Positions 1 through 8,119 of a stretch of 64,000 nucleotides of DNA are shown in pieces. The stretch comes from Aeromicrobium camelliae. GTDB lineage: Bacteria > Actinomycetota > Actinomycetes > Propionibacteriales > Nocardioidaceae. A program made the position numbers and the translations under genes. The notes beneath the pieces are model-generated. The model ran no database searches, had not been told where the DNA came from, and saw only the letters and a list, made by a program, of their open reading frames with translations. Positions within the stretch are counted from its first letter, which is position 1, and each line of letters opens with the position of its first letter. Where the stretch lies: NCBI RefSeq assembly GCF_003850045.1, contig NZ_RQJX01000002.1, positions 186,001 through 250,000 on the forward strand, written 5' to 3'.

Positions 1-233
1 TGCTCAACCTCGTCGAGCGGCTGCGGGAGAACGGCCTCGGCGTCGTTCTCATCAGCCACAACATGGCCGACGTCCAAGCGGTCGCGGACCGCATCTACGT
101 CCTGCGTCTCGGCCGCAACGCCGCCGAGTTCGCGATCGACGATGTCACCACCGAGGAGCTCGTCGCGGCCATCACCGGCGCGTCGGACAACGTGGTGGCT
201 CAGCGCGCCGCTGGGAAGGGAACCCGAGCATGA
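1..233 (+). CDS. Sugar ABC transporter ATP-binding protein, C-terminal fragment
   Basis: This is the last 76 codons of an ATPase whose start lies outside the window, read from base 3. The visible part has the end of the second nucleotide-binding domain: a switch histidine in LISHNMADV, then a DRIYVLRLGR segment typical of the XylG/RbsA/MglA family. Its stop codon overlaps the ATG of the permease by 4 bases (ATGA at 230-233), so the two are translationally coupled in one monosaccharide import operon. The upstream part of the operon, including any substrate-binding protein, cannot be seen, so the sugar is unknown. Confidence 0.85.
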   Translation, partial: LNLVERLRENGLGVVLISHNMADVQAVADRIYVLRLGRNAAEFAIDDVTTEELVAAITGASDNVVAQRAAGKGTRA

Positions 234-1492
234 GCACCACGGACGAACGCACGTCCAGCACCGGCCCCGCGTTCGCGGACCGCGCGGACGAGCGCTTGGT
301 GGAGGATTCCTCGCCCGGCGCGCTGCTGCGAGGTTTCCTCCGCCGGATGCGGTCGGGCGATCTCGGCATGGTGCCGGTGATCGTCGGGCTTGTGGTCATC
401 TGGGCGGTCTTCTACGCACAGAACCCGCGGTTCCTCTCGTCGCGCAACCTCGTCGAGCTGAGCCTCGACTCGGCGACGATCGGCATGATCTCCGTCGGCA
501 TCGTGCTCGTGCTGCTGCTCGGCGAGATCGACCTCTCGGTCGGTTCGGTCAGCGGTCTCGGAGGTTCGATCCTCGCGGTGCTGCTCGTGTACCAGGGTTG
601 GCCGCTGCTGACCGCGATCCTCGCCGCGCTCGCCTGCGGCATCGCGATCGGCGTGCTCTACGGACTGCTGTACACGCGCTTCGGTGTTCCGAGCTTCGTC
701 ATCACGCTCGCCGGCCTGCTGGCCCTCCTCGGTGTGCAGCTGGCAGTCCTGGGCTCCAATGGCACGGTCAACCTGCCCGGTGACTCCTGGATCATCAAGT
801 TCGCCAACTTCTGGTTCCTGCCCGACTGGGCGTCCTACGCGCTCGCGGTCGCGGCAGGCGCGATCTACTTCGCCGGGCGCGTGGTGACGATCCGGCGCCG
901 CCGCTCGCTCAACCTGTCGGCTCCGTCCATCCTCTCGGTGGCGGTCCGCGCGGGCCTCCTCGTCGTGGGCCTTGTGGCCATGGCGTACTACCTCAACATC
1001 GACCGCGGCATCGGCTACATGCCGCTGCTGTGGGTGCTCGTCATCGTGCTGATGGACCAGCTGCTGCGTCGTACGACCTGGGGGCGTCACGTGTACGCCG
1101 TGGGCGGCAACGAGGAGGCGGCCCGCCGCGCAGGTATCGCGGTCGACCGGGTGTACCTCAGCGTCTTCGCGCTGGCGTCCATGTTCGCGGCGCTCGGCGG
1201 GGTGCTCGCCGCGGGGCGCTTGCAGTCGGTCGCCCAGTCCAGCGGCGGGACGGACACCAACCTCATGGCGATCGCCGCGGCGGTGATCGGCGGGGTGAGC
1301 CTCTTCGGTGGTCGCGGCTCGGCATTCGCCGCACTGCTCGGGATGCTCGTGCTGCAGTCGATCACGAGCGGACTCAACCTCATCGGTGTGGCGGCAGAGA
1401 TCCGCTACATCGTCACCGGCGCCGTGCTGCTGCTGGCCGTCACGATCGACTCGCTCTCGCGCCGCGCCCGCAAGAGCAGCGGTAGATTCTAG
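230..1492 (+). CDS. Monosaccharide ABC transporter permease, XylH type
   Basis: A 420-aa integral membrane permease of the BPD_transp_2 family. About 45 cytoplasmic residues precede roughly ten hydrophobic segments. GEIDLSVGSV (near 95-105) is the family signature close to the membrane-embedded loop, and GNEEAARRAGI (near 288-298) is the coupling region that contacts the ATPase. The length and the cytoplasmic insertion RVVTIRRRRSLNLSA fit the longer xylose-type permeases rather than RbsC. It pairs with the overlapping upstream ATPase. Its TAG stop shares CTAG (1489-1492) with the stop of the convergent kinase gene. Xylose is the best guess for substrate by family resemblance only. Confidence 0.85.
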   Translation: MSTTDERTSSTGPAFADRADERLVEDSSPGALLRGFLRRMRSGDLGMVPVIVGLVVIWAVFYAQNPRFLSSRNLVELSLDSATIGMISVGIVLVLLLGEIDLSVGSVSGLGGSILAVLLVYQGWPLLTAILAALACGIAIGVLYGLLYTRFGVPSFVITLAGLLALLGVQLAVLGSNGTVNLPGDSWIIKFANFWFLPDWASYALAVAAGAIYFAGRVVTIRRRRSLNLSAPSILSVAVRAGLLVVGLVAMAYYLNIDRGIGYMPLLWVLVIVLMDQLLRRTTWGRHVYAVGGNEEAARRAGIAVDRVYLSVFALASMFAALGGVLAAGRLQSVAQSSGGTDTNLMAIAAAVIGGVSLFGGRGSAFAALLGMLVLQSITSGLNLIGVAAEIRYIVTGAVLLLAVTIDSLSRRARKSSGRF

Positions 1493-2442
1493 CTCCCGTA
1501 GACCCCAGATTTGCGCTCAATGTGCCAACCGGGCGACGCTTCGGTCGACGATTCGGGCGCAAATCTGGGGTCTACGAGGACGGGGAGGGCGCGAGGTCGG
1601 CAGCGGACTGTCAGGGTGTGCTCGGCGATCTCGTCGCCGTCGGCGCCGAACGGCACGGGGCCGTGGGCCCGGATCGTCACTTCGCCGGCGGTGCGCACGG
1701 TGACCTGCGGCCGCTGGACGTGCGCACCGGTCTTCGCCTCCTTCATGAACGACGCGAGTCGGCGTAGGGGCGCGTCGCCGTCCACGGTCAGCACGTGGAT
1801 GAGTCCGTCGTCGAGCCGGGCGCTCGGCACGATGTGAAGCCCGTGGCCGTACCGGCCCGAGTTCGCCGCCACGAGCATCATGAGACGCTCCTCGACCCGC
1901 TCGCCGTCGAGGGTCAGCTCGAACGTCGTCGGGCGCCAGCGCAGGACGGCGAGGACGGGGGCCAAACGGTAGAGCAGCAACGGCGGCATGCGGCGATACC
2001 GGTTGATGATGCGCGTCGAGTGCGAGTCCACCCCGGCGTAGACATTGCCGGGAACGACCACGCCGTCGGCGTCGAGCACGTCGATGCGCCGCACCGATCC
2101 GTCGAGCAGCACCCGCGCGAGCCCGTCCGGGTTCTCGGGGAGTCCGAGACCGAGTGCGAGGTCGTTGCCGCGACCGGCCGGGACGATACCGAGCGTGCCG
2201 CCCCCGGCGACGACGCCACCGGCCACATCGCGCACCAGCCCGTCGCCGCCGACGGCGACCACCACGCGCCCCTGCCGCGACAGTTCCTCCGCGCGCTGGC
2301 CGGCCTGCGACGCGCCGACCGTCAGTTCCTCGTCGACCTCGGCGCCCGCGGCGCGCAAGACGCGCGCCACCGGGTCCCACCGCTCGCGGCTCGTACCGCC
2401 GGTGCCCGAGATCGGGTTGAGCAGCGCGGTGAAGGCGGTCAT
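1489..2442 (-). CDS. Diacylglycerol kinase / lipid kinase family protein
   Basis: A 317-aa protein of the DAGK_cat/YegS/LCB5 family, which phosphorylates lipid hydroxyls with ATP. NPISGTGG near residue 8 and GGDGLVRDV near 66 form the nucleotide-binding core (GGDG motif), followed by GTLGIVPAGRGNDLA. The ATG is 1 base after the stop of the upstream flavoprotein gene, so the two are cotranscribed. The order resembles M. tuberculosis Rv2249c-Rv2252, where, as I recall, the homologue is implicated in phosphatidic acid/PIM lipid metabolism. Odd point: the last ~28 residues, after PVLVDP, are encoded by the family A palindrome, and the stop shares CTAG with the convergent permease stop. Confidence 0.85.
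   Translation of the reverse strand: MTAFTALLNPISGTGGTSRERWDPVARVLRAAGAEVDEELTVGASQAGQRAEELSRQGRVVVAVGGDGLVRDVAGGVVAGGGTLGIVPAGRGNDLALGLGLPENPDGLARVLLDGSVRRIDVLDADGVVVPGNVYAGVDSHSTRIINRYRRMPPLLLYRLAPVLAVLRWRPTTFELTLDGERVEERLMMLVAANSGRYGHGLHIVPSARLDDGLIHVLTVDGDAPLRRLASFMKEAKTGAHVQRPQVTVRTAGEVTIRAHGPVPFGADGDEIAEHTLTVRCRPRALPVLVDPRFAPESSTEASPGWHIERKSGVYGS
1497..1576. repeat. Intergenic palindromic repeat, family A copy 1
   Basis: The 20-base arms 1497-1516 and 1557-1576 are perfectly complementary; the core is CCCAGATTTGCGC / GCGCAAATCTGGG. The 40-base centre can form a smaller hairpin (CGAC-GCTTCG-GTCG). The element lies between the convergent sugar permease and kinase genes, where it could act as a bidirectional terminator. 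The same core arms recur at 24444-24509 with a different interior, so this is a dispersed element and not a one-off hairpin. It is translated at the end of the kinase gene. Confidence 0.8.
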
Positions 2443-2443
2443 G

Positions 2444-4087
2444 TCACTGTTCCCGGCGGGGGAGGAGGACGCCCGGGTTGAGGATGCCGACCGGATCGAG
2501 CGATGCCTTGAGCGACTGGAGCGCCTCGGTGGCCACGGGGCCGAGCTGCTCGGTGTAGAGCTCGCGGTGGTCGACGCCGACGCCGTGATGATGGCTGGGT
2601 GCGGCCCCCAGGCGGCCGATCGCCGCGTTCGCCGCGCGTTTGGCGGTCGCCCACTGGCTGAGCGGATCCTCCGCCTGCTGTGCGGCCACCGTGAAGTACA
2701 GCGACGCGCCGGTCTCGTACACGTGGGAGATGTGGCACATGGCGATGCCGGGGGTGCCCTGCTCGGCGAGCGCGGTTGTCAGCGCGTCGCTGACCGCCTG
2801 GCGCACCTCGAGCAGGGAAGACCAGAAGGTCGCCGTCTCGAGGGTCTCGATGAGCACACCGTGCTCCAGGAGTGGGTCGCGCAGGTACGGCGCGTTGAAC
2901 CGCCCGGCTCGCCATGCCTCACCCGGTTCCTCACCCAGCAGGGCGCCTCCCGCGTCGCGCAGCACCGCGGTTGCCGCCTCCCGCCGGCGTGCCACGTCGT
3001 CCGCGTCGCCCTCGTAGCCGGTGATGGCCAGGCATCCGCCCGGCGATTCCGCGAGCGACTCGTTGGGGTCGGCGAGGTTGACCAGCGTCTCCAGCTCGTC
3101 GGACAACCGCAGCACGGTGGGCAGCGGGCCGTCCTGGGCCAGCCGACGCAGGGCCTCAGCGCCTGAGGCGAAGTCCGGGAACCTCCATCCCTCGAACACG
3201 CGGATCGTCGGCAACGGACGCACCCGCAGCCGCACCCGGGTGATGACGCCGAACGCCCCTTCCGAGCCGAGGAGGATCTGCCGCCAATCCGGCCCGGCGG
3301 CCGATCGTGGCGCGTGCCCGACCTCGATGGTTCCGCGCGGCGTCGCCACCGTCAGCCCGACGACCATGTCGTCGAAGCGCCCATAGCCCGCTGAGGACTG
3401 GCCGGCCGACCGCGCTGCCGCGAAGCCTCCGATGGAGGCCCCCGCGTACGACTGCGGGAAGTGTCCGATGGTGAAGCCGTGGGCGGCGACCAGCTCTTCG
3501 GCGCGCGGCGCGCGCAGCCCCGCTTCGAGGGTGGCCACTCGAGACGTGGCATCGAGGTCCACGAGCCGATCGAGCCGACCGAGGTCGAGGGACGCGAGCG
3601 CCTCGAAGCTGTCGCGCTGTGCGGCAAGGCCGCCCACGACCGACGTCCCTCCGCCGTAGGGGACGACGGCCACGCGCTGTTCGCTGCACCAGGTCAGGAG
3701 CGCGACGACCTGCTCGTGGTCAGCTGGACGCAGGACGACGTCGGGAGCGTCGGCGAGCGCGTCGCGTCGTAGTCGCAACAGGTCCGGTGTGGACCAGCCG
3801 ACCGCATGGGCGACGCGGTCGTCGTGAGCGGTGCTGACGTGCTCCGCGCCGATCAGCTCGACGAGCGCGGAGCGAAAGGAGTCGCTGAGCCGCGACGGAG
3901 GAAGCCGCAGCTCACCGACCGGCGTCGGAGGCGTCTCGCGCACGCTGATCCCCACGAGGCCGAGGGCGCCGATGAGGCGCTCCGAGAGCGTGACGGCATG
4001 CGCGGGGTCACCCCAGCGGTAGGGGTGGAAGTCGAGCCGCGGCAGGGCGGTCTCGTCAGCGGGGCGTCGCGGTGTGAGGTGGGACAC
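2444..4087 (-). CDS. FAD-binding oxidase, alkyldihydroxyacetonephosphate synthase-like
   Basis: A 547-aa flavoprotein of the VAO/PCMH fold. The FAD domain (about 85-265) has VVPYGGGTSVVGG and GASIGGFAAARSAGQSSAGYG. The C-terminal FAD-oxidase domain carries SHHHGVGVDH (near 505), the His-rich active-site motif of alkylglycerone-phosphate synthase, which swaps the acyl chain of acyl-DHAP for a fatty alcohol to make an ether bond. GTG 4087 is chosen because a -10-like TTTAAT lies six bases upstream and because it ends where the divergent TetR promoter begins. Neighbours (lipid kinase, TetR, GlpD) fit DHAP/glycerol-phosphate lipid chemistry. The substrate is not proven; bacterial members are often annotated only as FAD-binding oxidase. 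Confidence 0.8.
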   Translation of the reverse strand: MSHLTPRRPADETALPRLDFHPYRWGDPAHAVTLSERLIGALGLVGISVRETPPTPVGELRLPPSRLSDSFRSALVELIGAEHVSTAHDDRVAHAVGWSTPDLLRLRRDALADAPDVVLRPADHEQVVALLTWCSEQRVAVVPYGGGTSVVGGLAAQRDSFEALASLDLGRLDRLVDLDATSRVATLEAGLRAPRAEELVAAHGFTIGHFPQSYAGASIGGFAAARSAGQSSAGYGRFDDMVVGLTVATPRGTIEVGHAPRSAAGPDWRQILLGSEGAFGVITRVRLRVRPLPTIRVFEGWRFPDFASGAEALRRLAQDGPLPTVLRLSDELETLVNLADPNESLAESPGGCLAITGYEGDADDVARRREAATAVLRDAGGALLGEEPGEAWRAGRFNAPYLRDPLLEHGVLIETLETATFWSSLLEVRQAVSDALTTALAEQGTPGIAMCHISHVYETGASLYFTVAAQQAEDPLSQWATAKRAANAAIGRLGAAPSHHHGVGVDHRELYTEQLGPVATEALQSLKASLDPVGILNPGVLLPRREQ

Positions 4088-4102
4088 GCTATCATTAAAC
4101 AC
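4088..4102. promoter_or_regulatory. Overlapping divergent leaderless promoters, flavoprotein / TetR
   Basis: Only 15 bases separate the two divergent start codons. On the plus strand TATCAT (4090-4095) lies 7 bases before the TetR ATG. On the minus strand TTTAAT (4099-4094) lies 6 bases before the flavoprotein GTG. The -10 elements overlap, so both transcripts should be leaderless and mutually exclusive, and one bound repressor would silence both. No clear TetR operator palindrome was resolved by eye. Confidence 0.55.
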
Positions 4103-4756
4103 ATGGCAGCCGAACGTTTCAATTCCCGGTCCTCGGCGTTGCAGCTCGTGCGCGCCCGGCCGGCCAGCGACGCGGCGCAGGCGATCGACTCCGACCGCAT
4201 CCTCGACGCTGCGCGTGCGCTCCTGCTGGAGGAGGGGCTGCCGCGAATGACCATGACGGCGATCGCCGACCGGGCCGGTGTCTCGCGCGCGACGCTGTAC
4301 CGGCGCTGGGAGAACGTCACCGGTGTCGTCGCCGACGTCTCGACCCGCGAATGGAACCGGCTGACCGAGCGCGCGGCGGCGCGGGCGGGCGGCACGGCGC
4401 GGGAGAAGGTGGTCAGCACCGTCGTCCACATCGTGCGCGAGATGCGCTCGCACCCGCTGTTGCGCGTCCTCATCGACGAGTCTCCGGAGTTCCTGACGCC
4501 GTATCAGGTGCGGCGGCAAGGCCAGGTCACCGCATTCCACCTCGTCGTCATCGAGGACGCCGTCCGCCAGGGATTCGCGGACGGGTCCATCCGGCACGGC
4601 GACGCCGTGGCGATGGCGCAGGCCGTCGTCCTCATGAGCTGGTCCTTCGTCACCACCGCGCCCGCGATCGTCGGGTCGCCCGACGCGGTCGGACCTGAAC
4701 TCGACGCCCTCGACACCGAGTTGACGCTCGCCCTCGACCGGTACCTCGCCCCATGA
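4103..4756 (+). CDS. TetR/AcrR family transcriptional regulator
   Basis: A 217-aa regulator. The N-terminal TetR HTH runs from about residue 30 to 75 (ILDAARALLLEEGLPRMTMTAIADRAGVSRATLYRRW), and the rest is an all-helical ligand/dimer domain. ATG 4103 is preferred because TATCAT lies 7 bases upstream, giving a leaderless mRNA. Its stop overlaps the ATG of glpD (ATGA, 4753-4756), so regulator and glpD form one operon, while the flavoprotein and lipid kinase are transcribed divergently. This places it as local regulator of both arms. M. tuberculosis has an equivalent in this position (Rv2250c, recalled). The ligand is unknown; an acyl-CoA or glycerol-phosphate derivative would be plausible. Confidence 0.85.
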   Translation: MAAERFNSRSSALQLVRARPASDAAQAIDSDRILDAARALLLEEGLPRMTMTAIADRAGVSRATLYRRWENVTGVVADVSTREWNRLTERAAARAGGTAREKVVSTVVHIVREMRSHPLLRVLIDESPEFLTPYQVRRQGQVTAFHLVVIEDAVRQGFADGSIRHGDAVAMAQAVVLMSWSFVTTAPAIVGSPDAVGPELDALDTELTLALDRYLAP

Positions 4757-6267
4757 GTTCCTCCCTCAACGCCGCCCGCCGCAGCCGTGACCTGGAGCGC
4801 CTCGACACCTCCGACGCCGTCGACCTCGTCGTCATCGGCGGCGGGATCACCGGCGTCGGCGTGGCTCTGGACGCCGCGACGCGAGGACTCTCGGTCGTGC
4901 TGCTCGAGCAGCACGACCTCGCCTTCGGGACGAGTCGCTGGAGTTCCAAGCTGGTGCACGGCGGCTTGCGCTACCTCGGCACCGGCGATGTCGGCGTCGC
5001 CTACGAGAGCGCCATCGAGCGACATCGCCTCATGACGACGATCGCGCCGCACCTGATCCGTCCGCTGCCGCAGGTCTTCCCGTTGCTGCCGACGATGAGC
5101 CGCGGTCACGCGGCACTCGTGCGGGCGGGCCACTGGGGCGGTAACCTGCTGCGCACGGTGGCGCGGACGTCCTCGCGGCTGCTGCCGAGGCCCGACCGGA
5201 TCGGCGCGGAGAGCGTCGGCGAATACGCGCCGACGGTCCGGCGCGAGGGGCTGCGCGGCGGGCTTCGCTTCTGGGACGGCCAACTGGTCGACGACGCGCG
5301 TCTCGTGGTCGCCGTCGCGCGCACGGCTGCTCACCACGGCGCCACGATCCTCACGCGGTGCCGGGCGATCGAGGCCAGCGGCTCGGGGGTGCGAGTGCGA
5401 GACGAACTCAGCGGCGCGGAATTCGACCTCGCCGCACGGACCGTCGTCAACGCGGCGGGAGTGTGGGCGGGCGGCCTCAGTGAGGACATCAATCTGCGCC
5501 CGAGCCGCGGCACGCACCTGGTGGTCGACCAGGCCGTGCTCGGCGGCCTCACCGCGTCGCTCACCGTGCCGGTTCCCGGCTCGGCCACCCGCTTCGTCTT
5601 CGCGTTGCCGGCACCGCTGAACCGCGTCTACATCGGTCTCACCGACGAGGAGGCTCCCGGCCCCGTGCCGGACGTGCCCGTGGCGTCCGAGGCCGAGATC
5701 GACTTCCTGCTCGGCACCATCAGCCAGGCGCTCGCCCGACCGCTCACCCGCAGCGACCTTCTCGGCACGTTCGCCGGACTGCGCCCGCTGCTCGCATCCG
5801 ACACCGGTCACACCGCCGATGTGTCGCGGCGGCACGTCGTGCACCGCGACGCGGACGGCCTCGTCACGGTCGTCGGCGGCAAGCTCACCACGTATCGCCG
5901 CATGGCCGAGGACGCGGTCGACGTGGCCGTGGCGTGGTCAGGATTGTGTGCGTGCCCGTGTCAGTCCACCCGGGTCCCGCTCGTCGGTGCGGGCGACGGT
6001 CGCGACCCGCGCGCCTCGCCCGAGTTGCTGCGCGGGTACGGCAGCGAGGCCGGCGCGGTGGTGGACCTCGCCGCCGGGGATCCGGCCCTGCTCGAGCCCC
6101 TCGCCCCGGACCTCCCGGTGACGCGGGCCGAGATGATGTTCGCCGTCCGCCACGAGGGCGCGCTCGACGTCGACGACCTGCTGGACCGGCGGACGCGGAT
6201 CGGTCTGGTGTCCGGCGATCGCGCCCGCGCTCGCGACGCTGCCGCCGAAGCGTTCGAACTCGCCTGA
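4753..6267 (+). CDS. glpD: Glycerol-3-phosphate dehydrogenase/oxidase (FAD-dependent)
   Basis: A 504-aa GlpD-type flavoenzyme that oxidises sn-glycerol 3-phosphate to dihydroxyacetone phosphate at the membrane. The Rossmann motif IGGGITGVGVALDAATRG (near 29-46) is followed by GTSRWSSKLVHGGLRYL, the conserved FAD/substrate segment, and a C-terminal DAO_C-like helical domain (about 390-500). It overlaps the TetR gene by 4 bases. In this cluster it would supply DHAP, the backbone used by the alkyl-DHAP-synthase-like flavoprotein, instead of serving only glycerol catabolism; no glpK or glpF is nearby. That link is an inference from gene order. Confidence 0.9.
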   Translation: MSSSLNAARRSRDLERLDTSDAVDLVVIGGGITGVGVALDAATRGLSVVLLEQHDLAFGTSRWSSKLVHGGLRYLGTGDVGVAYESAIERHRLMTTIAPHLIRPLPQVFPLLPTMSRGHAALVRAGHWGGNLLRTVARTSSRLLPRPDRIGAESVGEYAPTVRREGLRGGLRFWDGQLVDDARLVVAVARTAAHHGATILTRCRAIEASGSGVRVRDELSGAEFDLAARTVVNAAGVWAGGLSEDINLRPSRGTHLVVDQAVLGGLTASLTVPVPGSATRFVFALPAPLNRVYIGLTDEEAPGPVPDVPVASEAEIDFLLGTISQALARPLTRSDLLGTFAGLRPLLASDTGHTADVSRRHVVHRDADGLVTVVGGKLTTYRRMAEDAVDVAVAWSGLCACPCQSTRVPLVGAGDGRDPRASPELLRGYGSEAGAVVDLAAGDPALLEPLAPDLPVTRAEMMFAVRHEGALDVDDLLDRRTRIGLVSGDRARARDAAAEAFELA

Positions 6268-6279
6268 GACGATGCGGCG

Positions 6280-7005
6280 ATGGAGTGGAACCGAGGCGCG
6301 AGCCTGACCCTCGAGCACCGGGAACGCTTCCGCGCCGCCGGGGTCGACGCCGAGCGGCTCGACGCGCTGGACTGGCGGCAGGCCGAAGGTGACTGGCCGT
6401 CCTGGTGGTCCGACCTCGGCAACGCGCTGTACGTGGCGCCGGGGGCGCGACTGCCCGACGCGCTCGTCTCCCACCTCCTGACTTTTCCCTTCCGCGATGC
6501 GCTGGTGGCCGTCGGCGGACCGATGGATCACCTCACGTCCCTCCTGCTCGGTGGCGACGGCGCGACGGTCTTCATCGACGAGGCCTGCGTGCTCACGGCA
6601 GGGGAGATCTACTGCGGTGCGGGCTCGCAGGTCGTCCTCCATGGACCGCTCCTCGCGACGCGCTGCGCGGTGGTGGACGCGCGCAACGGCGGTTCGGTCG
6701 TGGTCGACGGCGATCAGCTCTGGGCTGCCAACGTCTACGTCGCGACCGACGACATGCACCGGCTCGAGGATCTTGTCACCGGCGAGCGGCTCAACCCGTT
6801 CGGCGCGTCGATCCGCATCCGACGTCACGTGTGGCTGTGCCGGGACGCCGTCGTGACCGGACACGTCGAGATCGGCGAGGGGGCGTGCGTCGGGATGCGC
6901 AGCATCGTGCGCGGCCAGAAGGTGCCGGCTCACACCGTCGTCGCCGGCACCCCCGCCCGCATCGTCCGCGAGAACGTCACCTGGGACTACACCGACCGCC
7001 CGTAA
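6280..7005 (+). CDS. Acyltransferase, left-handed beta-helix (hexapeptide) family
   Basis: A 241-aa protein whose C-terminal half (about 140-235) has hexapeptide-type repeats with IRIRRHVWLCRDAVVTGHVEIGEGACVGMRSIVRG and the closing VVAGTPARIVRENVTW, typical of trimeric acetyl/acyltransferases. The N-terminal half is less conserved and Trp-rich. It starts 12 bases after glpD and may be cotranscribed with it. The acceptor could be a sugar or a lipid-linked glycan; nothing in the sequence decides this. The region from 7006 to 7192 that follows holds a short CGTCTC/GAGACG hairpin (7068-7086) and the metQ ribosome-binding site, but no element I recognise. Confidence 0.7.
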   Translation: MEWNRGASLTLEHRERFRAAGVDAERLDALDWRQAEGDWPSWWSDLGNALYVAPGARLPDALVSHLLTFPFRDALVAVGGPMDHLTSLLLGGDGATVFIDEACVLTAGEIYCGAGSQVVLHGPLLATRCAVVDARNGGSVVVDGDQLWAANVYVATDDMHRLEDLVTGERLNPFGASIRIRRHVWLCRDAVVTGHVEIGEGACVGMRSIVRGQKVPAHTVVAGTPARIVRENVTWDYTDRP

Positions 7006-7192
7006 CGAGACGCGCCATCGGTGGTCGAGCCGAGGGCGAGGCGTTGGTCACGTTGGGGCAAGACGAGCGTCTCACTGGGCGAGACGGCTACGCGCTGGGC
7101 GTCACGTGTTCGTAACGTCGAAGTCGCGCCCCGGCCACCCCCCGTGGCGTGCTTCCCCCGGTTCGGCCACCAGCCGACAACGAAAGGACGTC

Positions 7193-8110
7193 ATGTCTTC
7201 CGATCAGAACCTCATCGAGGCGCCCAAGAAGCGCACCGGCCTCATCATCGCGATCGTCGTCGTGGTCCTGGCGCTCATCGCCGGCGGTGTCTTCGCGCTG
7301 ACCCGCGGCGGCGGTGACGAGGAGACCGTGCGCATCGGCGTCGTCGGCGCCAGCGACCCGTACTGGGAGACCTACAAGCAGGCCGCGGCCGACGAGGGCA
7401 TCGATGTCGAGATCGTCGACTTCGCCGAGTACACGCAGCCGAACCCGGCGCTCGCCGAGGGCGATCTGGACCTCAACCAGTTCCAGCACATCGTCTACCT
7501 CGCCGACTACAACGTCGCGAACGACCAGGACCTCGTGCCCGTCGGCGCCACCGCGATCTACCCGCTCGGCCTGTACTCGCTCAAGCACGACTCCGTCGAG
7601 GACATCCCCGAGGGCGGCACCGTCGCGGTCCCGAACGACCCGAGCAACCAGGCCCGCGCGCTCATCATCTTGCAGTCGGCCGGGCTCATCGAGCTGAGCG
7701 ACGGCGGCACGATCTTCTCCGACCTCGCCGACGTCGACGAGGCTGCCTCGCGCGTCCAGGTGCAGGCGCTCAACGCCGAGATCACCGCGACCTCGCTGCA
7801 GGACCTCGACGCCGCGGTCATCAACAACGACTTCGTCGAGAAGGCGGGCCTGAAGTTCGAGGACGCCATCGCACAGGACGATCCGTCCGACCCGGCCGCG
7901 CTGCCCTACGTCAACATCTTCGCCGCCCGCGCGGAGGACAAGGACAACGAGACCTACGCGAAGCTCGTCGAGATCTACCAGAACTCGCAGGACGTGCTCG
8001 ACGGCGTGCAGGAAGTGTCCGGCGGCACCGCGGAATTCGTGAAGACGTCGCCGGCGGATCTGCAGAAGTCGCTCGAAGACGTCGAGCAGGTCACCCGCGA
8101 GAACCAGTAA
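7193..8110 (+). CDS. metQ: Methionine ABC transporter substrate-binding protein (MetQ/NlpA family), membrane-anchored
   Basis: A 305-aa extracytoplasmic binding protein. After a basic segment (KKRTG), residues 17-37 form a transmembrane anchor and the rest is the Lipoprotein_9 fold, with IGVVGASDPYWETYKQAA near 49, DLDLNQFQHIVYL, and VAVPNDPSNQARALIILQ near 140. Family members are normally lipoproteins, but this protein contains no cysteine and so has no lipobox; it must be held by the uncleaved N-terminal helix. ATG 7193 is preceded by GAAAGGA. metN follows 9 bases downstream and metI overlaps metN, giving a complete MetQNI importer. Confidence 0.88.
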   Translation: MSSDQNLIEAPKKRTGLIIAIVVVVLALIAGGVFALTRGGGDEETVRIGVVGASDPYWETYKQAAADEGIDVEIVDFAEYTQPNPALAEGDLDLNQFQHIVYLADYNVANDQDLVPVGATAIYPLGLYSLKHDSVEDIPEGGTVAVPNDPSNQARALIILQSAGLIELSDGGTIFSDLADVDEAASRVQVQALNAEITATSLQDLDAAVINNDFVEKAGLKFEDAIAQDDPSDPAALPYVNIFAARAEDKDNETYAKLVEIYQNSQDVLDGVQEVSGGTAEFVKTSPADLQKSLEDVEQVTRENQ

Positions 8111-8119
8111 AGTCGCCGA

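Noticed and set aside
7006..7192. Possible SAM or other methionine riboswitch before metQ
   Set aside because: Only a weak 6-bp hairpin (7068-7086) was found; the conserved bases of SAM-I, SAM-II and SAM-IV aptamers were not recognised.
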